A stretch of DNA of 64,000 bases from Ustilago trichophora (GCA_900323505.1 OOIN01000016.1:558001-622000); one strand, 5' to 3'; shown: positions 1 through 11,879, counted from the stretch's first letter. Program-made: numbers and translations. Notes: generated from the letters alone by a model not told the origin.

Positions 1-2029
1 ATGCTGGTGACATGAATGGGCTGGCCGAAGTAACTGCCGGACTTTTGCGCATGTCGAGATCAGCGGCAGTTGTAGAAGTGGCGGCAGCAACAGAGGGTGG
101 GTTGGTTTGTGTTGCCTCCAGCGTTGTGTCAGCGTCGTCACCCTGCGATGCGCCTGCCGGCACAGGCGCTTCGTGGTCTAGAATAGTGATAGGTCGGACA
201 GCGGGCGACTTGGACATCTGAACGAGAGAAGCGCTGTCTGTTGAACCGGATCGAGCACGTGGCAGATGCTGTGGCTCGGTGTAGCTACGGAGAAAGGGTG
301 GCGGTTGCCCAAATTGCCTACTGCTTCCGTGAACGCGCCTTGCAGATGTCTCTGCTGCATGCGCTGCTTTGACAAAATTGGTGAGCGCCGTAAGAGGACC
401 CACTTTGTGAGCGGGACGATTGCGAGCGGCGAGCTTTTCGGCTTGCTTTCTTGCCTTTTCACGTTCGCGCATTCGACGCACTCCGAGTAGGCCTTCGAAA
501 CTGGATGCATCGCTGCCGTGATCGTCAAGCAGGGGAGGTGGCAGGAGCAAAGCGCCTTCTTCAAAGCCATCGCCCGGCTTGGATCGCCATGATGAGCCGC
601 CCTGCCATGCTCCAGGCATCGCAACGGGGCTAGGAGGAGCTTCGGGGAGCGTTTGGTCGTGGTATGCCGAGCCGATGCCAAACTCCGACTTGGAGAGCTG
701 CGTGAGCCTTGGACGACGACCAGCTTTCAGCACGATGGTGTCTGGCAGCCGAGCTGAGTCGGTGCTACCTGAAGTCACAGGGAACGAGCTAATCGGGTCT
801 ACCTTCAGCTCGGCGTTGCTATCGAGCTCTTGCAGCTGGGTGTTGAGCCTCATAATTGACGATGCTCTCTCCTTGCCCTTACCGCCAGGCCTGTAGTTGT
901 CCATCTGGAGCAAGGTGGATGGTGTTTGCTTGCGGCTGACCGTACCGACTTCGAAGCTGAGGCCTCCTCGTCTGCTGCGAACTTTGGAGAATCCATCGTG
1001 GCTGTTTTCGACCACGGCGCCTTGACGAGTAAGCATCTGGTGCCACATTTGAGCTCGACGCTCGGCAATGGTTGCGCCATTCTTGGATGAAGATGCTTTT
1101 GACTGTTCGCGTTGCGGCAGCTGAAGACGCAGCCCTTTTTTGCCCAACGAGCCCAGCGCGCTGGTCCAGGCCTGAACGCTGTTCTTTGGCGCGGCCTTCC
1201 CTTTTCCGTCTGTCGTGAAGCCATTGGATGCATGGACGTCTCTGCTTGAGCTGTCATCATCATTGTCTCGAGCGAAGGATAGGTTTGCTACCCTTCCTGA
1301 ACTGTCCTTTCGCAGCAAAAGCGCGCCTAGTGCTTCTATGGCACTTCCATTGCTGGGTCGCTTTCGTTGGGGTTTCCTTCTTCGGAGGCTTCCGAGCGGT
1401 TCGGAGGATCCCGATGGCCACGGGTATGGAGTATGCGATTGTCGAGCATCGGCAGGCATTCCTTGCGGTGATCGAAGGATGTCCCAATGGTCGGAAGACT
1501 CCGGTGCGTAGTACATTTCGGAGCGTGAAAGGATGGCAGAGACTGTGACATAGCGTGCGGATGGCGTAGCTGCCAATGGTGGGGGCACGTCCTGTTGTTC
1601 TTGGTCTGGTGACGCTTGCTTGTCGGTGCATTCTGGAGATTGATGTTGGACTGTATGCGGTGTCTGCTGGTGGTCGTCCTTGCCTATGCTGACGGACTGC
1701 GCATGTGAAGGGGTGAAATTGGGGCTGTTCTCGGGGTATGGAGAACTTGGAGGCGAGCCCTCCAGCCGGAAGGATGAAGGCGCAGCACTCAGTGCTGGAG
1801 AAGCTGCGACAGGGTGTGAGAAGTCCGTGCCTGAAGCAGCATTGCGCTTGAGGGGCGATATGCGCTCTATGGATGCAGACTTGCTGGTGGAGAAGCCTTG
1901 TGCTGGTGGAAGTGGGGAGAGCTCGTCAAGATCAAGGTCCGGAAGCTCTGGGCGCTTCGAAGCCGCCGTGACATGGCTATCCGAGGCCTGCGTCGCTGCT
2001 TTGTCGTCCATGTTCGCTAATGACGACAT
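1..2029 (-). CDS. Ser/Pro-rich low-complexity protein of unknown function, 3' end off the window
   Basis: An uninterrupted minus-strand reading frame runs from an ATG at 2029 to the left edge: 676 complete codons and no stop, so the C-terminus is missing. An in-frame TAA at 2059-2057 lies just upstream, which supports this start; a second Met is codon 7. The protein is mostly disordered, with an acidic, proline-rich N-terminus followed by Ser/Pro/Gln-rich stretches. Near residue 517 there is a short, strongly basic, charged segment (MREREKARKQAEKLAARNR) that could form a helix. I see no enzyme motif, signal peptide or membrane segment and do not recognise the family. The frame stays open over 2 kb with coding-like third positions, so a real gene is likely; the function is unknown. 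An intron in the missing 3' part cannot be excluded. Confidence 0.75.
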   Translation of the reverse strand, partial: MSSLANMDDKAATQASDSHVTAASKRPELPDLDLDELSPLPPAQGFSTSKSASIERISPLKRNAASGTDFSHPVAASPALSAAPSSFRLEGSPPSSPYPENSPNFTPSHAQSVSIGKDDHQQTPHTVQHQSPECTDKQASPDQEQQDVPPPLAATPSARYVTVSAILSRSEMYYAPESSDHWDILRSPQGMPADARQSHTPYPWPSGSSEPLGSLRRRKPQRKRPSNGSAIEALGALLLRKDSSGRVANLSFARDNDDDSSSRDVHASNGFTTDGKGKAAPKNSVQAWTSALGSLGKKGLRLQLPQREQSKASSSKNGATIAERRAQMWHQMLTRQGAVVENSHDGFSKVRSRRGGLSFEVGTVSRKQTPSTLLQMDNYRPGGKGKERASSIMRLNTQLQELDSNAELKVDPISSFPVTSGSTDSARLPDTIVLKAGRRPRLTQLSKSEFGIGSAYHDQTLPEAPPSPVAMPGAWQGGSSWRSKPGDGFEEGALLLPPPLLDDHGSDASSFEGLLGVRRMREREKARKQAEKLAARNRPAHKVGPLTALTNFVKAAHAAETSARRVHGSSRQFGQPPPFLRSYTEPQHLPRARSGSTDSASLVQMSKSPAVRPITILDHEAPVPAGASQGDDADTTLEATQTNPPSVAAATSTTAADLDMRKSPAVTSASPFMSPA

Positions 2030-3420
2030 CTTGCTGAGCAGCAACCGAGCCAAGCTTTAGCGCTGTTCGAAACTTGAGAGATGGAATACTTGGTCGTTGG
2101 AACGAGAGAGCTCCTCCATCCTGTCACCGACGTACTTGGAGAGGTGTATGTTGAAGCTTTTGGGCCCGAGTCGGTGCTACAATGGCATGGTGATGGAGTG
2201 ATCGGAGGGATCAGCGACAAATTTCCGAGCCTAGGGGAGGCGCTTGAGGTTAAGTTGTTGATGAAGTTGATGAGGGGATGGCAAGGCGAGCGTTTGAGTG
2301 TGAGTGATTCGAGGGGAAAAAAAAGGGTTCAGTCTTGCAGTTCGGAAATGCCGCAGATGAGCGTTTGAAGCCTTGAGAATCCCAGACTGCATGTCGTGCG
2401 CTGCAGTTGCATCTTTTGTAGCAACAGCATCGGATCCACCGACACCTGAAGCGCTCCACTTTCATCTGCCGCCATGACTTACTGCCCTCCAAAGCACAGT
2501 CACACCGACACAAGGGCTTCAACCCTTTCTCAGCTCTCTCTTCTGTAGAACAACTCAAGGTCAAAGTCGAAGACCCTGGATTTCTCTCTCCCCTCTCATT
2601 TCTTTCTTTTCTTCTATTTTTTTCTATTTTTTTTTTTTTTTGCGCTGGAATGCATGCACTGCTGTGTAATGCCACAGCCAAGCTTGCAGTTTGGGTCAAG
2701 CACAAACGCCCAATCTGGAATCTTGTTCGGGCTTTCGCACACCGACGCTCGTCTTTGCAACAAAAATGCAAGCGAGCGGAAGCGTGGCATTTTCGGTGCT
2801 GCCGATCCGGCGTCGACTGACACGTCCGATCGGTGCTCACCGTCACATTTTCTGCGCGTGGCTGCTGTACTGTAAGCACAATTTCGGCATGGCCTCTGAC
2901 TCGGTCGGTCAAGTCTGTCTTCACATCGTCACAAGCTTCATAATCAGAGAGCAGGAATAGATCAAAAAGACGGCAAGAGAGCGTTCGAGCTGTGTCGTGA
3001 CCAAATCAGAACCAGACCTGGTCTTACGATCAAGACTCGACCGTGATTGAGGTGTCGAGTTCGGCTAGCTGCCTTTCCCCCACAGATCGGACCCTGTTTA
3101 TCGTAGCCCCACTTTTTGGCGGTCACATGCTGTAAGCTCATCGTCATCCGCCGGTTCCATTCTCATCCACTTGCTTCCAAGGAGAGAACCTGCATCGGGA
3201 TCTTGCCCGATTCTACTGCCGTGGCATCCTTGCCTCATCAATCCGGATGAGCGGGATCTTCCTTACCACCATTCACACGCATTCACACACATGCTCTACA
3301 GATTTCTATGAAGCGGCATTCCATAAAGCGATCCAACGACGAGCAGTGACAACATGTAAAGACAAACGAGAAAGAGACAAGGTCGCCCACCACCTGCGCA
3401 GACTTGGGCTGTATAGCAGC
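2030..3420. other. Intergenic: 5' side of the truncated gene, 3' side of L-fuconate dehydratase
   Basis: No supported gene. A CT-rich stretch at about 2560-2641 ends in a T-run of about 15, the kind of tract common in leaders and promoters of smut genes. The 224-residue open frame on the minus strand here (2924-2250) is low-complexity and matches nothing I recognise. Confidence 0.5.
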
Positions 3421-5056
3421 TTAGTGCCCCGAAGGAGGGGCGGTGCGGGCGGTACCGGTCTTCCAGTACGAGCCCACAGGGAAGCTGTAGTCTTCGATCG
3501 AGCTTGTGAGCATCTCGATGCTGTATCCGCCCTGAGGGTCCATAGGTGTGTTGTAGCAGCCAGCGCCGTTGATGCTGACAGGGTAGACAAAGTGCTCGTG
3601 CAGGTGGTCGACCCACTCGAGCACGTTGCGCTCGTTGGTGGCACTGATGCAGATGTAGTCGATCAGGCTCAAGTGCACGACGTACTCGCAGAGACCGACA
3701 CCACCGGCATGCGGGCAGACAATTTTGCCAAACTTCTTGGCCATCAGCATGACGGCGAGGATCTCGTTGACACCCGCCAGACGGCACGAGTCGATCTGAA
3801 CAACATCGATAGCGTCGGCCTGGAGCAGCTGCTTAAAGGTCATTCGGTTGTGTGCGTGCTCACCGGTAGCGACACCGATGCCGAGGTGCTGAATGCCACG
3901 GCGAATGGCAGCGTGACCGAGAACATCATCCGGTGCAGTAGGCTCCTCAATGAACCAAGGTCGGAGGTGAGCCAGCTTCTCCATGTAGTCGATCGCCTCT
4001 TGCACATCCCAAACCTGGTTGGCATCCACCATGACCACACAGCCGGTGGGACCAGCGTTCTTGCCGGCAAGGCTTTCCGCCGATGGCTCCTTGCGTCCTG
4101 CAGGCATCTCCTTGGGGTCATCGACAATGGATCGCATCAGCGACAGTCTGCGGATGTCGTCGGCTACATCCGATCCCACCTTGAGCTTGAAGTGGTTGAA
4201 GCCCTGCTCCAAGGCAGATCGAGTTAGGCGAGCCACCTTGGCGTCGTCGTAGCCGGACCAGCCTGCCGATGTCGTGTAGGCCTTGTAGCCGTTGGCGATC
4301 ATCTCGGCTTCGCGGTCTGACTTGCCCTTGGCAGCGTCTTGCAGAATTTGGAGGGCCTCGGCGGGGGTGATGGCATCGGTGATGTAGCGGAAGGGAATGC
4401 ACTGGACGAGCTCCTCGGGCGACATGTCGCAGATGAGCTTCCAGAGAGGCTTGCTGCGCGAACGGGCGTAGAGGTCCCAGATGGCGTTGATCACGGCGGC
4501 GGTGGCGAGGTGGATGACACCCTTCTCAGGGCCGATCCATCGCAGCTGGGGATCTGACACCATGAGCTGCCACGTCTCGCCCATGTTGGCGAAAAGAGGT
4601 TCGATCTCACGGCCAAGCAGGAGCTCTTCCACGATCGAAGCGATCGCCTGGCAGCAGATCTCGTTGCCCTTGCCGATGGTGAAGGTCATACCGAAACCGC
4701 GGAGCGAAGAATCCTCCTTGACCGGTGCATTGATGGCCTCGCTCTCGCGTCCACGGTAGGAGACGATCTCGGCAGTGTCCTTGGGACTTGTGTAGAGAAT
4801 CAGGTAAGCAGCCGAGTAGTCGCAGGCTGTAGATGAAACGGGAAAGGAATGGGCAGCCTAAATGTCAATAAAATGGCTTCAAGAGCACGACAATGAAAGT
4901 TACTCGGTAGATGCGACCGTCATCGGCGAGGCTTGAAGGAGGGCGGAACAACTCACTCTTGTTCATGGCATCGGTGCCGTCCCCTGTCAACGAGGTAGGG
5001 AAGCGCACATCGTGGATCGAATACGACGAGACGATCAATGGCGAAGATTGTGTCAT
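3421..5056 (-). CDS. L-fuconate dehydratase (mandelate racemase/enolase superfamily, ENOSF1-like)
   Basis: Predicted to dehydrate L-fuconate to 2-keto-3-deoxy-L-fuconate in sugar-acid catabolism. Two exons: 5056-4957 and 4826-3421. The 130-nt intron has donor GTGAGT and acceptor CTACAG, giving 501 aa. The first exon encodes the conserved HDVRFPTSLTGDGTDAMNK start seen in human ENOSF1, and the junction regenerates the conserved DYSAAY segment. Superfamily residues are present: KxK base near K249, metal ligands D301 (VDANQ), E327 (IEEPT) and E356 (TGEHAHN), and general acid/base H406 (CPHAGG). Relative to ENOSF1 there is an extra segment of about 25 residues just before the first metal-binding Asp. 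No signal peptide. The family call is strong; the substrate is inferred from overall resemblance to the fuconate dehydratase branch. No other L-fucose-pathway gene lies in the window. Confidence 0.93.
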
Positions 5057-6715
5057 GGCTGGCGATGAATGTGGTGAATCTTGGTGATGGGGAGATCTGA
5101 CGAAAAGCGAACAGAAGGAGGGGATAGCAAAACATGCGCTCACACGCCCCATCCTCGCCTATATATGCTTCTGAACTAGGACAACGACCTGCCATTGCCG
5201 AGCGCCCCTGCCTCTCGTTCGGGTCGGTTCAGGGTGGAGGATGACCACGACCAAAGTGGCGGCCTAAGCTCAGGCACGCATCTGGTTCAACTTCGGAACC
5301 CTTCGCCCTGTTCAGCGTTGTGCGACTCCGCAAATCTTCGACTTGCCCGGTGTGGACGACGACCGCTGACGAACTACCAACTCACCGTCTCATGCGAAGA
5401 AGCCCTGGATCGGACTGCGAATCGGTCTAGATTTCGTTCAAATCCCCTCACATTTTCCACTCGAAACAAGCTGCTGCACTGTGCACGACGCGGGAGCATG
5501 CAGCAAAGGTGCTCCAACAGCCGTGTTGGACTGAGATTTCGCCTGCTGCCTGTTGCTTCTTCCAACAGCCCAATTTGTGCAGCCGCAAATGCGCACTTTT
5601 TGTGGAGTACGTCCGTCGCCGTGGGGGAGAAAGGGTAAAAAAACACGGCTGTATGTCTTCTCCTTTGTGTAGGCTTCGCGAGACTTGTGCAGGCCTCCTT
5701 CAAGCACGGATATCGACACCGGTGCCTGAAAGCTTCAGCCTGACTTGCCATTGGGAAAACGTGTTCATTTCGGATCAAAGCGCCGACGCAGCATCCGAGG
5801 CTTCTGGCAACGTTCTTCGATAAGGAACCGAAACCAACACCAACCACCACCAGATTGGTGGGACGGAGGACAAGTCGAAGGCACGATGGACCAGAGCGCG
5901 GGGGTGAATGGTGTGAGGTCAAAGACGATGCCGAATTGGCCGACCTAGTCGCCAGTGCTGGCCGGACTTGCTAACCGATCCGAAGACGACTAGAAGTTCT
6001 CCGGCCAGAGCATGCGTCACTCAAGCCTCCTGTGTTCGTACCATTTCCTACGTCGTCGTCGTCTTTCCGACATCATGCAGCCATGCAAACGAGATGAAGC
6101 CTGGAATCTAATAAAGCCACGCGACAGTCCATTTGCTCGTGCTGTTGGACTGGACGTGGTCCAACGAGCGTCGAGACAGGATATGAAAGAAGGAAATCGT
6201 GAAGCGTGGCAAGCAAACCAAAACAGGCACACGCAAGTCTGCGGCCTCACCCCGCAAACGGAGCTCGAGCTCGCCGGTCGCTGCGACTTGTTTGGAAACA
6301 CGGAATTTTCGGCGTGGGGGTGGGGGAGAAAATCCAGAGAAAAAATGGGAAAAAATAGCCTGAAAAAATAGCCTAAAAAAATAGAGAGCTGCGTGGGGTT
6401 GAGGAAGTTCTCCGCTGTTGAGCAACTTTATTCAACGACGATCTTCCGCTTAATAAGACCAGCTTGATCTGGTGTTGAGACTTGCCTTGACGTCCTATCA
6501 AGCTGCCTCTTGCAGGAAACATTCTGACTTGCTCTCTCAATGGCCATGAGCTTGCGCCACTCACTTTTGGAAGCTCATCGCATCTCAGGCAGAATAAAGC
6601 GGCGGATAGCGCGTAAGGTTTATTGAAGTATTCGAGGATCTCTAGCGCGAAAAGGTGTTGAATTTCACCTACAAGTGTGGGTAGAAGAGATCAACAAAGT
6701 ATCGGAGAGACGAAT
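5057..6715. other. Intergenic: promoter side of fuconate dehydratase, 3' side of the hydrolase
   Basis: About 1.66 kb without a supported gene. The open frames here start at non-ATG codons or overlap each other on opposite strands, and none shows a recognisable motif. AT-rich tracts occur near 6330-6390 (repeated aaaaaatagcct). Confidence 0.5.
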
Positions 6716-7726
6716 CTACAGCTGCTTGGACAACCAGCTCCACATGCCATCAATCTCCTTCTCGGGCTCCATGTCGAACAGATGGTCGGCACCCTTCTCC
6801 TCTACCACCAGCAGCGACTTGTCATCGTAGCCGACGCTCTTGAGGGCTTCGACCACATGCACCGACTGCGAGTGGGGTACCTTGGGATCCGAGTCACCCC
6901 AGGCAACCAGCACGGGCGGTGTTGTTCCCTTGACCTTGGACTTGATCAGACTTGGAGTGCAGATGTGTGGGCTCTCGGAAGCGTCTTGCAGGATGAGGCT
7001 GGGATAGTTGCCTTCCTGACGTGCAAAGTTGTAGAGTGCAGCGCGGACGGGGTTGCTGGCGGGCGGTGCTTCCGTGCGGATCTTGAACAAGGATGAAGAG
7101 AGGAGTTGGTGGTTGGAGTCGAGGCACTTGTGGAGATGACCTTCCTTCTCCAAGGGTTCCTTTTCGATGAGCTTGCCGTCGACAGCCCAGGAAAGAGGCT
7201 TCTGAGGCTCGTAGAAGAAAGGAGCCAGGTCCTGAGTGACGGTGGTGATGGCGTAGATGGAAAAGACGGCGCTGGGCTTCTGAGGAATTCGCTTGGCCTG
7301 GTCGTGCAGGCCGAGACCGAGGAGAAGTGCAGGCCAGCCACCGGCACTTGAGCCACCTAGAATGTACTTGTCAGATGCGACACAGTCCGACTTGAAGCCG
7401 GAAGCGGCACGCGCCTCAGGGTCGAGCGTCCATCGAATACTGTCCGTCACATCCTCAAGCACTTCAGAGATCGAGACTTGTGGGCAGAGACGGAAGTCGG
7501 GTGCTACAAGGGCCAAATTGTGCTTTGCCAGCGCTCGGAGGAAGTGAGGAGGGACGAACTTGCGTGTACCTTGAAGGAATCCACCGGTGTGAACCCAGAC
7601 GACGGGCGTCAGCTTGGACTGACCATCGGTCTCGGGAATGTAGACATCAACGGGGATGGAGGTCTGCTCGCCGTCGGTGTTGGCGAACGTCTTGTAGGTA
7701 AAAGTCTGAGGTGTTGGGACAGACAT
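6716..7726 (-). CDS. Alpha/beta-hydrolase fold-3 esterase/lipase-like protein
   Basis: Intronless, 336 aa, ATG at 7726. It carries the hormone-sensitive-lipase type layout: an oxyanion-hole HTGGF at residues 46-50, a nucleophile elbow GSSAG with Ser127, an acid Asp around 278-280 in WGDSDPKVP, and His315 in GADHLFD. Length and motif spacing fit cytosolic short-chain ester or lactone hydrolases. There is no signal peptide or C-terminal targeting signal, so it is probably cytosolic. The substrate cannot be deduced. It shares a 958-bp divergent promoter region with the membrane-protein gene at 8685. It lies downstream of fuconate dehydratase in the same direction; a lactonase role in sugar-acid breakdown is possible but speculative. 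Confidence 0.9.
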   Translation of the reverse strand: MSVPTPQTFTYKTFANTDGEQTSIPVDVYIPETDGQSKLTPVVWVHTGGFLQGTRKFVPPHFLRALAKHNLALVAPDFRLCPQVSISEVLEDVTDSIRWTLDPEARAASGFKSDCVASDKYILGGSSAGGWPALLLGLGLHDQAKRIPQKPSAVFSIYAITTVTQDLAPFFYEPQKPLSWAVDGKLIEKEPLEKEGHLHKCLDSNHQLLSSSLFKIRTEAPPASNPVRAALYNFARQEGNYPSLILQDASESPHICTPSLIKSKVKGTTPPVLVAWGDSDPKVPHSQSVHVVEALKSVGYDDKSLLVVEEKGADHLFDMEPEKEIDGMWSWLSKQL

Positions 7727-8684
7727 GGCGATGTTTTGGAATGCGAGAGTCGTGGCTAGATGGTGGCAGGTCGAGACGAAGACACCAAGTGCTACTTTGA
7801 AGTTCAGAGTGTAGCTCCAACTTTGGAGGTTTGCGGGGAAGCGAAGGTGAGCTTTCAGAAGTAGATAACCGGGGCAGCTCCGCGGTTTGCTATCCGAGCG
7901 ATGATGTTGACCATAGCGTGCCTCGAAAATGGCGCCGAGGCATTCAATGCTCGGTCTAACACTCTTGCAATTTCCGCCTGAAGCCTAAACTACTGCATCT
8001 GTCCGCGGCTTGACTCTTCTGGAAAGAGATGCCGAAGTGCCGAAAATGCGTGACTGCCAAGAGAGAGTGGCTTGCAAGGCTTTCTTCCAATCGCATCTGC
8101 CCGATCCGTTCAACACGCGTCTTTTGCACAGTTCTCATGAATCAAGGGTGCATGCACCAGACCATCTTCCGACAGCCGAAGAAAGCTAAAAGTGTTGGCG
8201 ACACCTTTTGACTTGGCATTCACACACCCATCAACCACACCCACCGTCACTTTCATCTCGCTGACAGCAGCCACGCACAGACTAAAAAGCACACACGTCG
8301 AGGCAATCTCTCGTTCAGGGAAACGCAGCCAATGCGGACGGTGGCATTTGTCGCTTCTTCAACTTCTCCCGAGATCGTCTTATAGAGCCTCGTCCTGTTA
8401 CTACAGCACGGTTCGGGTCCGCGTAGCGAACTTAGCATAGCTGGAGCTGCATCCACATGGATACAGTGGTCTAGAGGACGACACACTGCGACGCTACCAA
8501 TAAACAGCGAGGAGCGAGATCTGTAGTGCACGGTCAAACCCGAAAGCATGCTCTCCGAGCCAAGCGACACATCTCAGTGTTCAGATCGCTTCCGACGCTA
8601 ATGGATCAACCATCCAGCACAGGCCCTTCAACCCCCACCTAGGTCAAGGCTGTAAGCCGCAGTTCACGAAAGCCAACGCCAACA
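7727..8684. other. Divergent intergenic region (esterase / tail-anchored protein)
   Basis: 958 bp between two divergently transcribed genes, expected to hold both promoters. No coding signal or distinctive repeat was seen; the short open frames here overlap each other. Confidence 0.5.
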
Positions 8685-9806
8685 ATGGCAATCACATTAC
8701 AGACAGTGCTGCCGCACAAGGTTCTGCCCCGAGCACCTAGCCCAAATGCATCTTCACCCAACCCAGGCATCCGTTCCGCGATCACACAGTTCATCCCAGC
8801 ATCTCCTGATGCCAGTCTTGATCAAGATGCTCTCACTACACCCATGGTTGAATCAAGCTCGAACGGCTTTGCAGCTCGTCAGAGTAGCAGCATGAATCGC
8901 GCTCGCGCACTTAGCGGTAGCTCACAGGGTCACGTCGAAGCAGCATTGAAAAGTCCGGGTGGATCCTCTACGATCGGCCGCAAATCGATGTCCGCTGGAG
9001 CTGGATCGAGGAGAGGTATTGCTCACAGTAGTCGCATCCTGGGAGTAGACGCAGACACGCAAGAGGCATTTGCTCTGTCTCAGCTCACGAATGGCAAGGT
9101 CGACGTCTCCTTCGAAGGATCGTTAGGCGGCGGCTTACCGCCAATGTCTCCTTCCCTAAGCAAGGGAAAGGGAAAGGCACGTGATGGCGAGGAAGAGCTC
9201 GGTCAGATACCACTTTTTGACGTCGACCTCGAGTCGGGCCAGCCGACAGCATCCAATTCTTCCCACACCTCACGAGCAGGCAAGTTGTTGCAGCCTCTGA
9301 CCAAGTCGATGCCTTGGAACAAGTCCAAGTCGAATCCGACGCCAGCGTATCAAGCAGCAGCGCCAGCACAAGATGGCATGCTACCCGACACATCACGCGA
9401 TACTCTTGCGAACGACTCACGGGACGACTCGCTCGATTTCGCCCGTCCACACACCAGCGCAACGGCAGACTACAGCGCCGATGATGGACATAATGAAGAC
9501 GACGACTATCACGAAGGCCTAGGTGCCTTTGACGATGACAGAGAGCAGCTCCTCTACGCCGGTGCAGATGACGCGGAAAGACCAGGCTATTTTGCGTCCG
9601 GCGACAGAAGCTTCGGGTACAACTCGCTGCAAGGTAGCGCCGGCCTGGGGGGATACGGCGGTGCGGTGGGATTCGAGGCCTTGACGTGGATGGAGAATGG
9701 CTGGATGGTGTCCAGCAGCATTCTGGTGGCTGTACTGGTGACGGTAGCTGTCTTGATCAGCATTGATGTGATCGATTGGCCTGGTGATGGGCTTGGCAGG
9801 AACTAA
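8685..9806 (+). CDS. Unknown protein with a single C-terminal membrane segment
   Basis: Intronless, 373 aa, ATG at 8685 in a good context (aacaATGg). Residues 1-330 are polar and probably disordered: Ser/Pro-rich at first, then acidic around 240-285 (DYSADDGHNEDDDYHEG). A hydrophobic stretch at about 341-364 (SILVAVLVTVAVLISIDVI) is followed by only nine residues, the topology of a tail-anchored protein with a cytosolic N-terminus. No catalytic or domain motif is recognisable. The reading frame and composition make it a real gene; function unknown. Confidence 0.8.
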   Translation: MAITLQTVLPHKVLPRAPSPNASSPNPGIRSAITQFIPASPDASLDQDALTTPMVESSSNGFAARQSSSMNRARALSGSSQGHVEAALKSPGGSSTIGRKSMSAGAGSRRGIAHSSRILGVDADTQEAFALSQLTNGKVDVSFEGSLGGGLPPMSPSLSKGKGKARDGEEELGQIPLFDVDLESGQPTASNSSHTSRAGKLLQPLTKSMPWNKSKSNPTPAYQAAAPAQDGMLPDTSRDTLANDSRDDSLDFARPHTSATADYSADDGHNEDDDYHEGLGAFDDDREQLLYAGADDAERPGYFASGDRSFGYNSLQGSAGLGGYGGAVGFEALTWMENGWMVSSSILVAVLVTVAVLISIDVIDWPGDGLGRN

Positions 9807-11879
9807 GATTGTGTCAGAATGGCATTCCTCGCATTTGGTCTGTCAGAGTGCTCTTTTGGCACCGACAGCATTGGTCAGGTTTTGCGGCACCTGCTGCACG
9901 CATATACGCATTTGTACTTGTATCTCGAAAACAAGGCCATACATACTTTCTCTCGATAACGAAGGGGCAGATTGAGTGAAGTTTTCAGACGAAGCATACC
10001 CCGGATTCCGGCTTGATACAAGAAGCCGACTCCGGTGAAAACTTTTCGTCTCAGATTTGGCGATGATCACGGCGTTGACGGTTGTAGGCTCCCTAGGTGA
10101 CGGCGATTCGTTGAAGCTCAGAACGTTGTCTCGACCAACACAGAGAGAGAGTGTGTGTACGTTCGGAATTCGGAAGATCCCGAGCAAATGGTGACAGGCT
10201 AGTCGTAGTCACCTCGGCAATCTTGATGCATGGATAGACCGCTTTCCCGAATAGGCAAGCGAACAACGTGACCATGCCTTTCTGGCTTTCTACACGGCAG
10301 TTGCTCTGACATTTGTTGCTTCTCTAGAGTTAGAAAAGAGGTGATGGCCAGTTTGTTATGGTCAAGGTCGATACATCCACCCCGGACTGTTGTCCCGCAG
10401 CGGGGTCGGAGTTGAAGGGTTGACGTCTGAGCACGAATGATAGTGGCGTTGACGCGTGGGGAAAGTGGCGTGAAGGAGGGTCAATCTAAGATGCTTGTTC
10501 ATCGTGAGATGCAGTGAGTTAGCAATGGGGGATGGGGGATGCAGTCGGCGATTGACTTGGTACCTTTTCTCTCTCATCGATCTCGCCTACTGTTGATCTT
10601 GGTGACCATCTCGGATGACAGTTCAACTTGGCTGTACCATACAAAGTCAACGTGATTCGGAGTTGACCGTTCCGCTTTGCACCCATCGACTTGCATCTCT
10701 ACAGCATCAAGTCTGTCTTTTGGAAGGATGGATCGGAAGGATTTGCTCCTTTTATGTTATGGATTGATTTTCCTTCTTCGACCAAAGGAGCTCTAGCCGA
10801 TGTTGCAAGGGACGACGCTATCAGATCTTTCTCATCACAAACCTTAAACCATGTGCTACACTCTATAGGCATCGACCAGCTTCAATGGAGCATTGAGGTC
10901 CGGATCACCTGCTTCCGTCCGGAGTTTGGCCGATCTCCTTACAGTAGACCTTCTGCCATTGTTCACGTTGTTTCCGATGATGTTTGGTCATACTCCATCG
11001 ATGTTGACAATATGAAGAGGTGTGAGGGATGTGCATCTTTCTTGAACCGTGAGAAGCTGCAACAAGAAGTAACGATCAGAATGGCGCTCGAACTCGACAC
11101 AGACAAAAGGGAGTAAAAAAAAAGTGGCGGATCGACGTTCATCATCGACCTCGATTTTGGATGGAAGCAGATCCCGACTGAGACCCTTCTAGAGTTCTGG
11201 TGTTTCTGTATGCTGGACCCTTGAAACGCACATCTTGACCTAGAAAAAGGCACTTTGCAGCAGCGTTGGGTCTAGAGATGGCAGAGGGTCTGTGTCTTGT
11301 CAATTTAGCGCCAATTTATTTTTATTTTGATTTCTTTCTCTAGATATTTCTTTGCATATCTCAAAGAGTGCCTGCCAATGCGGCGCGCCTCTGCTTTCGC
11401 TTTGCGCCCAGAACTCGCTCGGAATGTCGCTTCCATCTTATCCCTGTGTGTGAGTTAGTTGTTGCCAAGCTTGACTGGCATCCCATCCGACGCTACTATG
11501 CTGTAGCTTCAAACGACTGCCGCTCTCCCCCCCCTCTTTCTCACTTTCTCTTTGCAGAACATTGTGTGCATCTCTTGCCGTTTCGGGGTTCCGGTTTACC
11601 GTTGCCTTGTGGCGCCATATGCTCTTGAGACGGTGGCTTCCTGCTCGCTTTTGCTGCATGACTGCCGTGCAACTTGCTACGGACACCACATGCGTCCGTG
11701 ATGTCCATATAACCATGCCCAGATTCGAGCTTGGGCGGATTGAACCACTTCACATCCTCCCCACCTCTAGCTCGAAAAGCAGCCTGCTGCGAAGAACGTT
11801 GATCGTCTTCCATCCCGGCTTAGGCTTCCTTGACCATCCCTAGACACCATCCTCCCTTTAAACCCTCCTCCACCACCAT
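9807..11879. other. Intergenic region upstream of the secreted lipase
   Basis: About 2.07 kb without a supported gene. A 141-codon frame at 10691-11116 begins with TTG and has no recognisable motif. The sequence around 11290-11345 is AT-rich. The unusual length upstream of a secreted enzyme gene would allow a complex promoter, but no known site was identified. Confidence 0.45.

Noticed and set aside
2250..2924. 224-codon minus-strand open frame
   Set aside because: Low-complexity, Cys/Arg/Ser-rich, spans homopolymer tracts; no motif.
10691..11116. 141-codon plus-strand open frame
   Set aside because: Begins with TTG, no recognisable domain, AT-rich surroundings.
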